NCBI GenBank assembly: GCA_046294625.1
Contig: JBKBKN010000017.1
Coordinates: 10,903 to 74,902, forward strand
Source of the DNA: JBKBKN01 sp046294625
GTDB lineage: Bacteria; Bacteroidota; Bacteroidia; M30B66
Length of the DNA stretch: 64,000 nucleotides
Direction of reading: 5' to 3'
This document shows positions 18,368-28,086 of this stretch, piece by piece. The notes beneath the pieces are model-generated. The model ran no database searches. It was not told the DNA's origin and saw only the letters and a program-made list of their open reading frames with translations. Within the stretch, counting starts at the first letter, position 1, and every line of letters begins with the position of its first letter. The position numbers and the translations under genes are program-made.

Positions 18368-18397
18368 CAAATATACACACTGTTGTTAACTTCCAAA
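18368..18397 (-). promoter_or_regulatory. Promoter of the large T9SS cargo gene
   Basis: On the minus strand TTTG (18397-18394), an 18-base spacer and TATATTTG (18375-18368) match the Bacteroidota -33/-7 pattern. The start codon at 18345 is 22 bases further on. Confidence 0.7.
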
Positions 18398-18542
18398 TTA
18401 CTTTGACAAAAATTATGAAACAGTGCTTAACAAAGACTTAATTATCAACATTCCTTTTGCTAATAATCGCTTAACTGTCAGGTAATAGTGCTTTGTGAAT
18501 TTTAACTCGGGAAAACTATGCAAACACTAAACTACAAAACCA

Positions 18543-19391
18543 ATGAAAACTATGAAAAGAGAAGTTGATGTGGTCATCATTTCCGATGTGCACCTTGGCA
18601 CCTATGGTTGCCATGCCAATGAACTCGCCGACTATCTGAAATCCATTCAGCCCAAAATGCTGGTACTTAACGGCGACATCATAGACGGATGGGCATTTTC
18701 GAAATCTTATTGGCCTAAAGCGCATCACCGCGTGTTGGGGCAAATTTTAAAAATGGCTTCTAAAGGAACCACTGTTTATTATCTCACCGGCAATCATGAT
18801 GAAATGCTTCGACGATTCAGTGATTTCAGCATGGGCAATTTTTATCTGGCCGATAAATTGGTGCTGCAACTCGATGGTAAAAAAGCCTGGATTTTTCATG
18901 GTGATGTTTTTGACCTTTCGGTAAACACGAGTAAATGGTTAGCCAAATTGGCAGGAAAAAGCTATGACTACTTAATTCTCTTGAACCGTTTCATCAATTG
19001 GTTTCTGGAAAAATTTGGCAGAGAAAAAGTTTCTATTTCCAAAAAAATTAAAGGTAGTGTGAAAAAGGCCATAAAATTTGTGTCTGACTTCGAAGATATT
19101 GCAGCAGCCCACGCCATAGAGCAAGGATATGACTATGTAATTTGCGGCCACATTCATCAACCACAGCATAGAATTATTGAAAATCAACAAGGTAAAGTAA
19201 TTTATCTCAACTCCGGCGACTGGATAGAAAATCTGACTGCTTTAGAATATCATCATGGAGATTGGACTATCTATCAACACGATTTGAATTATATGAAAAA
19301 AAACAAAGAATCAATGATCGATCATGCAGAGTTGCTTGAAGTTGAAATGACGTATAACGCAGAAATGTGCACGATTTTAAACACGTATTGA
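18543..19391 (+). CDS. UDP-2,3-diacylglucosamine diphosphatase-like metallophosphoesterase (LpxH-like)
   Basis: The protein is 282 aa (or 279 aa from an ATG at 18552). All calcineurin-type phosphoesterase motifs are visible: DVHLG (D), GDIIDGW (GD), GNHDE, FHGD, and the GHIHQPQ pair of histidines. The family includes LpxH, which cleaves UDP-diacylglucosamine in lipid A synthesis, but this protein is longer (typical LpxH about 240 aa) and belongs to the Bacteroidota group often found beside a glycosyltransferase. The start of that glycosyltransferase is 4 bases downstream, so the two are probably co-translated. A role in lipid A or glycolipid metabolism is plausible. Confidence 0.85.
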   Translation: MKTMKREVDVVIISDVHLGTYGCHANELADYLKSIQPKMLVLNGDIIDGWAFSKSYWPKAHHRVLGQILKMASKGTTVYYLTGNHDEMLRRFSDFSMGNFYLADKLVLQLDGKKAWIFHGDVFDLSVNTSKWLAKLAGKSYDYLILLNRFINWFLEKFGREKVSISKKIKGSVKKAIKFVSDFEDIAAAHAIEQGYDYVICGHIHQPQHRIIENQQGKVIYLNSGDWIENLTALEYHHGDWTIYQHDLNYMKKNKESMIDHAELLEVEMTYNAEMCTILNTY

Positions 19392-19395
19392 AACG

Positions 19396-20406
19396 ATGAA
19401 AATACTATATGCCATACAAGGAACGGGTAACGGACATGTAAGTAGGGCGAGAGAAATAATTCCTTACTTAAAGGCCTATGGACATGTTGATATTTTTTTG
19501 AGCGGTAACAACAGCAATGTAGAACTGAACGAACCGGTTAAGTATCGTAGCAAAGGGGTAAGCTTCTACTACGACAAAAGCGGAAGTATTGACTATGTGA
19601 AAACCTTTCTAAAATTGCGAATGTACCAAACTATAAAAGAAGTGCGGGACTTTCCTATTAAAGATTATGATCTTGTTATTAATGATTTTGAGTTTATTTC
19701 ATCATGGGCGGCTCGACTGCGGAATGTCCCCGTAATCGGTTTTGGACATCAGGCAGCTTTGCTCTCTTCTAATGTGCCTAAACCCAAAGGTATCAATCTA
19801 ATGGGAGAACTGATTTTGCACAAGTATGCCCCGGCTAATCATAAAATTGGCTTACATTTCGAAGAATATGATGATTTCATTTTCAAACCAATTATTCGAA
19901 GTGAAATCAGAAAAAAGGAGCCCCGCGAAAGAGGGCATTACACGGTCTATTTACCTGCCTATGGCGACCGTTTTCTCATTAACATGCTTCGCCAAATTCA
20001 GGAAGTGGAATGGCATGTTTTTTCAAAATATGCACGAGTTAATTATGCTGAGGGGAATGTGAAAATATTTCCTGCAAGCAATGAAGCCTTTATTCACAGT
20101 ATGGTGAACTGCAATGGACTATTGACCAATGCGGGTTTTGAATCGCCGGCTGAAGCGCTTTATCTCGGCAAAAAACTTTTTGTAATACCAATTAATCGTC
20201 AATACGAACAACAATGCAATGCCGAAGCGCTGAAAAAAATCGGTGTGCCGGTGAGTTATCAATTCCAGCAAAAAACCCTTGAACGCATCAGAAAATGGAT
20301 AGCCCATGGCACTGTGCCTAAGGTCTATTATCCGGATATTACTGAAAAAATGATTGAAAACATTCTCACTAATAATGAACCATACCTAATCCCATCATTT
20401 ATCTAA
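19396..20406 (+). CDS. GT-B glycosyltransferase (MGDG synthase/GT28-like)
   Basis: The 336-aa protein opens with MKILYAIQGTGNGHVSRAREI, the glycine-rich acceptor loop of GT1/GT28-type enzymes. Its C-terminal donor-binding half shows the pattern LLTNAGFESPAEALYLGKKLFVIPI with QYEQQCNA, like the nucleotide-sugar site of MurG/MGDG synthases. It directly follows an LpxH-like phosphoesterase (4-base gap), suggesting glycolipid or lipid A modification. The sugar and acceptor are unknown. No membrane helices are evident. Confidence 0.85.
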   Translation: MKILYAIQGTGNGHVSRAREIIPYLKAYGHVDIFLSGNNSNVELNEPVKYRSKGVSFYYDKSGSIDYVKTFLKLRMYQTIKEVRDFPIKDYDLVINDFEFISSWAARLRNVPVIGFGHQAALLSSNVPKPKGINLMGELILHKYAPANHKIGLHFEEYDDFIFKPIIRSEIRKKEPRERGHYTVYLPAYGDRFLINMLRQIQEVEWHVFSKYARVNYAEGNVKIFPASNEAFIHSMVNCNGLLTNAGFESPAEALYLGKKLFVIPINRQYEQQCNAEALKKIGVPVSYQFQQKTLERIRKWIAHGTVPKVYYPDITEKMIENILTNNEPYLIPSFI

Positions 20407-20610
20407 TTGCTGTTCCCCCCTTTGGGCATTTGATCATGATGTTGGATTAACAATTTTTAGGGAAATTTAAAAATCACTGTTTAGGGCCTTGTATTACTGA
20501 AGATCCGTGACATTTAAGCCCGCTTATGTTTAGATTTCAATTCTTCTCGTGCTGGCTTTTGTAGATTTTTTCCATAAAGCTTCTATATTGCCTGGTGAAA
20601 TATTTTGTGA

Positions 20611-23343
20611 ATGAAACAGTTCTACTTATTTTGCATAAGCCTGCTTGGTTTCTCACTCTTTGCTCAAGAAAATATCAGCAACGAAAAGTGCGGTTCCGAT
20701 GAACTCCATCAGCGCCTGATGCAACAAGATGAAAGTTATCGAATCGCATTTGAAGAAAATGAAAGGCAAATCAGACAGTTTATTGAAGCTAACCCACAAT
20801 TCAGAAATAATAATGAAACATTCGTCATTCCTGTTGTGGTGCACGTCATTCATTTGGGTGAACCGGTAGGAACCGGAAATAATATCTCCGATGCGCAGAT
20901 TTTGGGCGCTATTCAAGGGCTAAACGACCGTTTTAAAAACACCAATGGTTTAGGTGTAGATTTCAATATGGAATTTTGTATGGCAGTTCGCGACCCTAAC
21001 AATCAACCTACCAATGGCATCATGCGTGTGGATGGTTCGGGGGTGCCGGGCTACGCCGAAAATGGGATCAACTTCGATACCGATCAATGTGGCGCTAACG
21101 AAACAGCCGTTAAAAGTCTTAGTCGCTGGCCGGTGAGTCAATATTACAACATTTGGGTCGTAAATCGAATTTGTGGCAATTGGGCCGGTTATGCTTATTA
21201 TCCTTGGGGGGGTAACAATGACGGCACAGTAATGGCTCGAAACTTTATGACGCAAGGCAACATCACCTTAGCCCATGAATTGGGTCATGGCTTCAACCTG
21301 CGCCACACCTTCGATGGCTTTAGTGGTTCTACCTGTCCACCCGATGACTCTTGTATTGATCAGGGCGACCGTATTTGCGATACACCGCCACATAAACAAA
21401 ACGATTGCGGGGGCACTAATCCATGCTCGGGCGATGGTATCTGGGATAATTCAAGAAGAAATTTCATGAGCTATTGTGGCACGCGCAATCGTTTCACTGC
21501 CGGACAAAGAGAGCGCGCAAGAGCCGCAGCCGTTGTCACTCCACGCTTAAGCCTGCTCAGTTCGCTTGGTTGCATACCGGTGGGAGAAAACGATGTACGA
21601 CTGATTTCAGTCAATAATCCGGTGCAGGTTATTTATAAAACCAATTGTAGTTTCGACACCATTCATCCGGTGATACGCTTTCAAAACATAGGTATGTCAA
21701 ATCTCACCCATCTTACTATTAGATATCAGGTGAATGCCGGCGAAGAGCAAACCACCTACTGGACAGGAAATCTTGCTTCGCAGGGTTTTATGAATATGAC
21801 CTTAGCACCGGTTGCAGTGAATGAAGGTTTTAACAACTTTCAAATCCATTTGGATTTACCCAATAATCAAGCTGATGTATCGCCCCAAAACAATACATCA
21901 GCTTTTAGTTTCCGCTACGAATTAAGTGCCGAAAGTTTGCTTAATTATCAACCTTCGGTGTTTGATGAAACCTGCCCCAACATCTCCAATGGCTTTATTT
22001 TCGTTGAAACAACAAGACGATTCGAAATACTTGAAGACTTTGAAAACGATGCCGATGGCTGGATATTAGTGAACGGCGCGCAACCTAATCAATGGATGAT
22101 TGGCTCCGATGTGGCGTCAGGTGGCCAAAATGCCATTTATATCTCCAACAACCAAAACAACAATCAGTATGATTTGAATAAATCAGCTATGGTGCATTTT
22201 TACAAAGATTTTTATCTGCCTGTGAATGCCACAAGTCCAAGAATAAGCTTCGACTGGCGCAATGCCGGGGAAACTAATCTTGATATATTATCGGTGAGAG
22301 CATTGAATACATCAGTTATTCCAGCAGCCGGCTACAATTTAACTCAAGCGGCTTTGGTCGGGCATAGCGCCTTAGCCAATCAAGCGGAATTCATTACTGC
22401 CAATGTGAATATCGTTAGTTTCACTCCCGGCTCAGTGCTCAGGATTATATTCAGCTGGAGAAATAACCTAAGTTCGGGAAATCAGCCTCCTGCTGCTGTA
22501 GACAATATCCGATTCAGCTATCAGCTCAATTCCAATTTTAACTTCGCTTGGAGCAACGGCGCTCAATCCAACTTTATTGAAAATCTTGCTCAAGGCACCT
22601 ATTCCTTTCAAGCAATCGATCAGTTAGGCTGCACACTATCCGACACTATCGAAGTTGGTATAACGAATAACATTGAAATTCAAATTGCTGCAGTTGGTGA
22701 AACGGTAATTTGCGAAGGTGATTCTCTCTTGATTTTGTCGGTCAACCAAAGCAATGTAACCTGGAGCACCGGCGAAACCGGAAATCAAATTTATGCAAGT
22801 AACTCAGGGGAGTACTTTGCCACCATTACCGAAGACCTCTGTGTTTTCGAATCCAATTCCATACAGTTGCAGGTGCTCGATGTGCCAGAGCAACCTGAAA
22901 TTGTTGCAAATGCAGACGAATTAAGCAGCACTGTTTCCGCCGCGGCTTATCAATGGTATTTCAATGGTGAACCCATTGTAGGAATGCAGAGTCAAACCTT
23001 GACTGCCACACAAGAAGGTGTTTATCAAGTAGAAGTGTTCAATGAGATAGGATGCAGCTCGACATCACAAGCTTTTAATTACATCCCAAGTAATATACAT
23101 CAGAAAGGGCAAAGTGCTTTGAGCATATTCCCCAATCCGGCCGATCGTGTGGTGCATATTTCCGGATTAGAAGATGGCCAAATCATTTTAGCTGAATTGT
23201 ATAATACGGCAGGTAAACTCATCGAAAGTCGTGTTGCTACGGATAGACTTTTGGAATTGAGCCACATTACCCGAGGTTTTTATTTTCTAAAAATTCATCA
23301 TGTAGGCGGCATGCAAACCTTTAAGCTGATGCTGATGAATTAA
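20611..23343 (+). CDS. Secreted pappalysin-type (M43) metalloprotease with T9SS sorting domain
   Basis: The 910-aa preproprotein has a signal peptide (about 1-18, LGFSLFAQ) and a propeptide. The M43 protease domain carries the zinc site AHELGHGFNLRHTF near residue 222 and the Met-turn FMSYCGTRNRFTAGQ near 288, plus many cysteines for disulfides. A MAM/jelly-roll-like domain follows (about 470-640, FENDADGWILVNGAQPNQW), then an Ig-like repeat with WSNG and GC, a second such repeat, and a C-terminal T9SS type A tail (from about 835, ALSIFPNPADRVV). It resembles cytophagalysin-like proteases secreted by gliding Bacteroidota. It is probably monocistronic. Confidence 0.92.
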   Translation: MKQFYLFCISLLGFSLFAQENISNEKCGSDELHQRLMQQDESYRIAFEENERQIRQFIEANPQFRNNNETFVIPVVVHVIHLGEPVGTGNNISDAQILGAIQGLNDRFKNTNGLGVDFNMEFCMAVRDPNNQPTNGIMRVDGSGVPGYAENGINFDTDQCGANETAVKSLSRWPVSQYYNIWVVNRICGNWAGYAYYPWGGNNDGTVMARNFMTQGNITLAHELGHGFNLRHTFDGFSGSTCPPDDSCIDQGDRICDTPPHKQNDCGGTNPCSGDGIWDNSRRNFMSYCGTRNRFTAGQRERARAAAVVTPRLSLLSSLGCIPVGENDVRLISVNNPVQVIYKTNCSFDTIHPVIRFQNIGMSNLTHLTIRYQVNAGEEQTTYWTGNLASQGFMNMTLAPVAVNEGFNNFQIHLDLPNNQADVSPQNNTSAFSFRYELSAESLLNYQPSVFDETCPNISNGFIFVETTRRFEILEDFENDADGWILVNGAQPNQWMIGSDVASGGQNAIYISNNQNNNQYDLNKSAMVHFYKDFYLPVNATSPRISFDWRNAGETNLDILSVRALNTSVIPAAGYNLTQAALVGHSALANQAEFITANVNIVSFTPGSVLRIIFSWRNNLSSGNQPPAAVDNIRFSYQLNSNFNFAWSNGAQSNFIENLAQGTYSFQAIDQLGCTLSDTIEVGITNNIEIQIAAVGETVICEGDSLLILSVNQSNVTWSTGETGNQIYASNSGEYFATITEDLCVFESNSIQLQVLDVPEQPEIVANADELSSTVSAAAYQWYFNGEPIVGMQSQTLTATQEGVYQVEVFNEIGCSSTSQAFNYIPSNIHQKGQSALSIFPNPADRVVHISGLEDGQIILAELYNTAGKLIESRVATDRLLELSHITRGFYFLKIHHVGGMQTFKLMLMN

Positions 23344-23535
23344 TAAATTGAAAAGTGATGTCATTAACAATGGATGTAGAGACAATTAAATAGATGGCCA
23401 AGAGGCAAAATGTCACTTCTTTTAAAGTCAAAGTTTCTGATTCAGCAATCTTTGCAACCGTATATGCTGCTTGATTTGATATATTTTCCCCATAATTGCG
23501 CATCTTCAACTAAATTTGCCGCATAATCAACAGGC

Positions 23536-24891
23536 ATGACCACAGAACTTTTTGCCATCTCTCCGCTTGACGGACGCTATCACCAACAAATACGCGAACT
23601 CAGTCCATACTTTTCGGAATTTGCCTTGTTTCGCTATCGGGTGCTTGTAGAAATTGAATATTTCATTGAACTCTCCAAAGCTAAATTGAAACAATTTCAG
23701 CCACTCCATGAAGATGTTCAAACTTTATTAAGAGCCATTTATGTCGATTTCAATGAAGAAGATGCGCAAAAAATCAAACAGATCGAGCGCACCACCAACC
23801 ACGACATTAAAGCAGTGGAATATTTCATTAAAGAAAAACTTCATGCCTTGGGAATGGAAAAGGTAAGCGAGTTCGTGCATTTTGCTTTGACTTCTCAAGA
23901 CATTAACAATACCGCCATTCCGCTTTCGCTTAAAGATGCGCATCAGCAAGTGATTTTACCAATGTTTAATGAATTAGTCGCCTTACTGAAGCAGTTAGCA
24001 CTCGAATGGAAGGATATCCCCATGCTGGCAAGGACACACGGACAAGCGGCAAGCCCTACCGCTTTGGGTAAAGAAATAATGGTGTTTGTTGAAAGATTGC
24101 AGGCACAAATGGATTTAATCAACCAAACCAGGTGGTCAGCAAAATTTGGAGGCGCAACAGGAAATTTCAATGCACATAAAGTCGCCTATCCACAAGTTAA
24201 CTGGCCACAATTTGCTGATCATTTTGTGAACGATATTTTGGGGTTGCATCGCAGTCGCACCACTACTCAAATTGAGCATTACGACCATTTAGCCTATTAT
24301 TTCGACGGACTCAAACGCATCCACACTATATTGCTTGACCTGTGTCGAGATTTTTGGACCTACATTTCAATGGATTATTTCAAACAAAAAATCAGAGAAG
24401 GTGAAGTAGGTTCTTCGGCCATGCCGCATAAAGTGAACCCGATTGATTTCGAAAATGCAGAAGGAAATCTGGGATTGGCCAATGCCTTGCTCGAACACCT
24501 TTCAGCCAAATTGCCTATCAGTAGATTGCAGCGTGACCTGACGGACAGCACTGTGCTTCGAAACGTAGGTGTGCCGATGGGCCACAGTCTTGTAGCTGTA
24601 AAGGCTATCATGAAAGGCCTCAACAAATTGATTGTAAATCAGGATACCATAAAAGCCGATCTCGAAAAAAACTGTGTGGTAGTTGCAGAAGCTATTCAAA
24701 CCATTCTTCGTCGAGAAGGTGTAGAAAAACCATATGAATTGCTCAAAGATCTGACCCGAAAAAATAAGACTTTAAATATGGGCGATATCCGGGAATTCAT
24801 TCATCAATTGCCAGTGAATGATGCCATTAAAGCTGAATTGCTTACCATTGACGCACAAAACTACATTGGTTACAGCAATGACTTCTTCTGA
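23536..24891 (+). CDS. purB: Adenylosuccinate lyase
   Basis: The 451-aa protein matches E. coli-type PurB in length and motifs: SPLDGRY at the N-terminus, TTNHDIKAVEYFIKEKL, FALTSQDINNTAIPL, ARTHGQAASPTALGKE with the catalytic histidine, and the fumarase/lyase signature GSSAMPHKVNPIDFENAEGN (about 291-310). It catalyses two steps of purine synthesis: cleavage of SAICAR and of adenylosuccinate, releasing fumarate. It starts an apparent operon with a GT2-like protein, a hydroxyacid dehydrogenase and an M28 peptidase (gaps of 19, 1 and 15 bases). TAAATTTG at 23511-23518 could be a -7 element but lacks a well-spaced partner. Confidence 0.97.
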   Translation: MTTELFAISPLDGRYHQQIRELSPYFSEFALFRYRVLVEIEYFIELSKAKLKQFQPLHEDVQTLLRAIYVDFNEEDAQKIKQIERTTNHDIKAVEYFIKEKLHALGMEKVSEFVHFALTSQDINNTAIPLSLKDAHQQVILPMFNELVALLKQLALEWKDIPMLARTHGQAASPTALGKEIMVFVERLQAQMDLINQTRWSAKFGGATGNFNAHKVAYPQVNWPQFADHFVNDILGLHRSRTTTQIEHYDHLAYYFDGLKRIHTILLDLCRDFWTYISMDYFKQKIREGEVGSSAMPHKVNPIDFENAEGNLGLANALLEHLSAKLPISRLQRDLTDSTVLRNVGVPMGHSLVAVKAIMKGLNKLIVNQDTIKADLEKNCVVVAEAIQTILRREGVEKPYELLKDLTRKNKTLNMGDIREFIHQLPVNDAIKAELLTIDAQNYIGYSNDFF

Positions 24892-24910
24892 ACCCATTCA
24901 CCAAAAATAA

Positions 24911-25780
24911 ATGAAAGTTAGTGGCTTTACATTCATTCGCAACGCGGTGAAATATGATTATCCTGTGGTGGAAGCCATCACATCGGTGCTGCCACTATGC
25001 GATGAGTTTATTGTAATGGTCGGTAATTCGAACGATGAAACCATGCAACTGATAGAGCAGATTAATAGCCCTAAAATCCGCATATTTCACAGTGTATGGG
25101 ACGACAATCTTAGAGAAGGCGGGCGCGTGCTTGCCGTGGAAACCGATAAAGCATTCAAAAAAATAAGCCCCGATAGCCACTGGGCTTTTTACATACAAGC
25201 CGACGAAGTGTTGCATGAGCAATACCATACTACGGTAAAACAAGCCATGCAACAGCATTTGAATGATCAACGTGTTGAAGGGCTTTTGTTTGACTACATT
25301 CATTTCTATGGCTCTTACGATTATGTGGGTGATTCGCGACGCTGGTATCCGAACGAAATACGAATTGTGCGAAATTTACCAGGCATTCAGTCATATCGTG
25401 ATGCGCAAGGTTTTCGTATTAATGGACGCAAGCTGAAAGTAAAAAAAGTGAATGCCTGCATCTATCATTATGGTTGGGTGAAACCACCGGAAAAGCAGCT
25501 TGAAAAACAAAAAGCTTTTCACGCGCTTTGGCACGATGAAACCTGGATTAAGCAACATGTGACCGATGAAAAAGAATTTGACTACAGCCGCATTGATGCG
25601 CTTAAAAAATTCGAAGGCGCTCATCCACAGGTGATGCAGGAGCGCATCAACAAAACCAACTGGACTTTTAGATTTGACCCTTCCAAACGGAAAGAAAAAT
25701 TTACCTATCGCTTACTGAATTGGATAAATCGAAAAACAGGTTTAGACTTAGGCCGTTATAAAAACTATACACTCATTTGA
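24911..25780 (+). CDS. Glycosyltransferase family 2-like protein
   Basis: The 289-aa protein starts MKVSGFTFIRNAVKYDYPVVEAI, the opening of a GT-A fold, with CDEFIVMVGNSNDET and a candidate metal motif IQADEVLHE in the position of DxD. In the C-terminal half SYDYVGDSRRWYPNEIRIVRN (split here as SYDYVGDSRRWYP and NEIRIVRN) and YHYGWVKPPEKQLEKQ are typical of the small GT2-like proteins of Bacteroidota. It lies between purB and a hydroxyacid dehydrogenase with almost no spacing. The sugar it transfers is unknown, and no membrane segment is evident. Confidence 0.82.
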   Translation: MKVSGFTFIRNAVKYDYPVVEAITSVLPLCDEFIVMVGNSNDETMQLIEQINSPKIRIFHSVWDDNLREGGRVLAVETDKAFKKISPDSHWAFYIQADEVLHEQYHTTVKQAMQQHLNDQRVEGLLFDYIHFYGSYDYVGDSRRWYPNEIRIVRNLPGIQSYRDAQGFRINGRKLKVKKVNACIYHYGWVKPPEKQLEKQKAFHALWHDETWIKQHVTDEKEFDYSRIDALKKFEGAHPQVMQERINKTNWTFRFDPSKRKEKFTYRLLNWINRKTGLDLGRYKNYTLI

Positions 25781-25781
25781 A

Positions 25782-26723
25782 ATGCGCATACTTTTTGCTG
25801 ACACTGCACACCCTTGGCTCAAAGAGCAACTAGAATACACCGGCTTTGAGTGCTACTACGACGAAAATTTAATTAGAGAACAAGCTCTGCACATTATTGG
25901 CAATTTTGACGGCCTGATTATCCGTAGTCGTTTCAAAACCGACAGGGAAATGATTGATGCGGCACTACCAAGGCTCAAATTCATTGCTCGTGTGGGCGCA
26001 GGCATGGAAAATATAGATGTGGACTATGCCACCACCAAGGGAATTGCATGTTTGCACGCTCCCGAAGGTAATAGAAATGCTGTTGCCGAACAAGCGTTGG
26101 CCATGCTCTTATTGCTGATGAACAATTTGCTCCGTGCAGACCGAGAAGTACGACAAGGTATCTGGCGCAGAGAAGAAAATCGTGGGTATGAGCTCTATGG
26201 CAAAACTGTAGGTATTATCGGTTTTGGAAATACCGGAAGTGAATTTGCCAAACGCCTTGCGGGTTTTGATGTGCAGGTGTTAGCACATGATAAATACAAA
26301 ACAAATTTTGCTCACGATTATGTGAAAGAATCTAGCTTAGACGAAATTTTCCAACAAGCTGATGTGGTGAGTTTGCATTTGCCTCTCACAGAAGAAACAT
26401 ACTACTATGCCAATGCACAGTTTTTCGGCCGGTTTAGCAAGCCCATTTATTTTATCAATACATCGCGCGGAAAGGTTCTGGAAACTCAAGCCTTAGTGAA
26501 TGCTTTGCAGCAAGGAAAAGTTGCAGGAGCAGCACTTGATGTGTTGGAATATGAAAGCTTGAGTTTTGAACAGATGACCGAAATGCCTGAAGCTTTTCGG
26601 TATCTTGCGCATTCTGATCAAGTAGTATTAAGTCCGCATATTGCCGGCTGGACCCACGAGTCGAACCTGAAAATGGCACAGATACTCTTTCATAAAATCA
26701 CAGAATATCTTGCTCAAAAGTAA
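25782..26723 (+). CDS. D-isomer-specific 2-hydroxyacid dehydrogenase (phosphoglycerate dehydrogenase-like)
   Basis: The 313-aa protein has the two-domain structure of this family: NAD motif VGIIGFGNTGSEFAKRL near residue 143, the catalytic Arg in FINTSRGKVLE, and the catalytic His in LSPHIAGWTHES. PEGNRNAVAEQALAMLL is close to phosphoglycerate dehydrogenase (SerA-like) enzymes. There is no ACT domain. It could make 3-phosphohydroxypyruvate for serine, or act on another hydroxyacid. Only 1 base separates it from the GT2-like gene upstream, so they are co-transcribed. Confidence 0.85.
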   Translation: MRILFADTAHPWLKEQLEYTGFECYYDENLIREQALHIIGNFDGLIIRSRFKTDREMIDAALPRLKFIARVGAGMENIDVDYATTKGIACLHAPEGNRNAVAEQALAMLLLLMNNLLRADREVRQGIWRREENRGYELYGKTVGIIGFGNTGSEFAKRLAGFDVQVLAHDKYKTNFAHDYVKESSLDEIFQQADVVSLHLPLTEETYYYANAQFFGRFSKPIYFINTSRGKVLETQALVNALQQGKVAGAALDVLEYESLSFEQMTEMPEAFRYLAHSDQVVLSPHIAGWTHESNLKMAQILFHKITEYLAQK

Positions 26724-26738
26724 ACCATTGAAAACAGT

Positions 26739-28001
26739 ATGACAAACCGCATAAAACAATTCCACGCTCTGCTTATTGCCCTTATCGTTGCGGCCTTGCT
26801 GCCATTGCAGGCACAGCAGAAGTCAAAGAACAAAGAAAAGTTTTTTGAGCCTGAACGCATTCTTCAACATATTAAAATTCTAGCATCAGACTCGCTCGAA
26901 GGTCGCGGCACCGGCACTGAAGGAGAGCGGATGGCAGCAGACTATATCATTCGTGAATTTATGGCAATCGGTCTTCAACCCAAAGGCGATAAAGGCTCGT
27001 GGTTGCATGCATTCGAATACCGCAAAGGCGAAGGTGGCGATGTGCAAAAGGGAACGACATATAATGTGGTTGCTTATTTGGACAATAAAGCTCCGCTCAC
27101 AGTGGTGATTGGAGCACATTATGATCACCTAGGCTTTGGTCATGATGGCAACTCTTTAGAAAAAGGTGCGCAAGGCCAAATTCACAATGGAGCTGACGAC
27201 AATGCTTCGGGAGTGGCAGGTGTGATTGAATTAGCACGATACTTCGCGAAAAATGGAAGAAAAGAAAAATACAACTTCCTGTTCATTTGCTTCTCAGCCG
27301 AAGAACTCGGCCTGCAAGGTTCTAAATATTTTGTGAACAATCCCACTATTCCTTTGGAGCAAATCAGCTTTATGTTGAACATGGATATGGTTGGGCGTTT
27401 GAAAAAAGACGATCCAATACTAACCGTTTCAGGCACCGGAACGGCACCTGAGTGGGAGGATTTACTGAGAAAATTTAATTCGGCAGCTTTGAAAATTAAG
27501 ACTGATTCGTCTGGCATTGGCGCATCAGACCATAGTTCATTTTATCATAAAAACATCCCTGCACTTCACTTTTTCTCGGGCTCTCATGCCGACTATCATA
27601 AACCCAGCGATGATTGGGAAAAAATCAACACCCAAGGACAGGAAGCTATTCTCTTTCTGATTGCATCGCTGGTAGAGCAGCTTGAAGGTAAGGAAAAACT
27701 TACTTTTTTGAAGACCCGCAACACATCAGAAGCCGGTCGTGCAAGATTTAAAGTAAGCTTGGGTATTATGCCTTCTTACACCGGCAATGATGAAGGCGTG
27801 CTGGTGGAAGCCGTGATGGATGGTAAACCTGCTCAGGCGGCAGGAGTTAAAGACGGCGATATTATCTACGGGCTAGGTGAACACGAAATCAAAAATATTC
27901 AGGACTATATGAAAGCCCTCGGAACCTTCGATAAAAGCATGGATACCATAGTGAAAATCAAGCGTGGTGATGAGAAATTGGAGTTAAAGATAACATTCTA
28001 A
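26739..28001 (+). CDS. Exported M28 family aminopeptidase with C-terminal PDZ domain
   Basis: The 420-aa protein has a signal peptide (about 1-26, ending LPLQAQQ) and an M28 peptidase domain with the di-zinc ligands and catalytic acids in order: GAHYDHLGFG (about 125), NGADDNASGV (about 150), FSAEELGLQGS (about 186), MNMDMVGRL, and the last histidine in SGSHADYHKPSDDW. A PDZ-like domain covers about 330-420 (GVLVEAVMDGKPAQAAGVKDGD, here shortened to GVLVEAVMDG then AGVKDGDII). It probably releases N-terminal amino acids from peptides in the periplasm. It is the fourth gene of the purB run (15-base gap). Confidence 0.93.
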   Translation: MTNRIKQFHALLIALIVAALLPLQAQQKSKNKEKFFEPERILQHIKILASDSLEGRGTGTEGERMAADYIIREFMAIGLQPKGDKGSWLHAFEYRKGEGGDVQKGTTYNVVAYLDNKAPLTVVIGAHYDHLGFGHDGNSLEKGAQGQIHNGADDNASGVAGVIELARYFAKNGRKEKYNFLFICFSAEELGLQGSKYFVNNPTIPLEQISFMLNMDMVGRLKKDDPILTVSGTGTAPEWEDLLRKFNSAALKIKTDSSGIGASDHSSFYHKNIPALHFFSGSHADYHKPSDDWEKINTQGQEAILFLIASLVEQLEGKEKLTFLKTRNTSEAGRARFKVSLGIMPSYTGNDEGVLVEAVMDGKPAQAAGVKDGDIIYGLGEHEIKNIQDYMKALGTFDKSMDTIVKIKRGDEKLELKITF

Positions 28002-28086
28002 ATTGTTGGCTTTGCATCGGTAAATATTTTGAACGCGATACGCACCATAAGGATTTATTTATTTACTTAGACTGAAATTCGACATG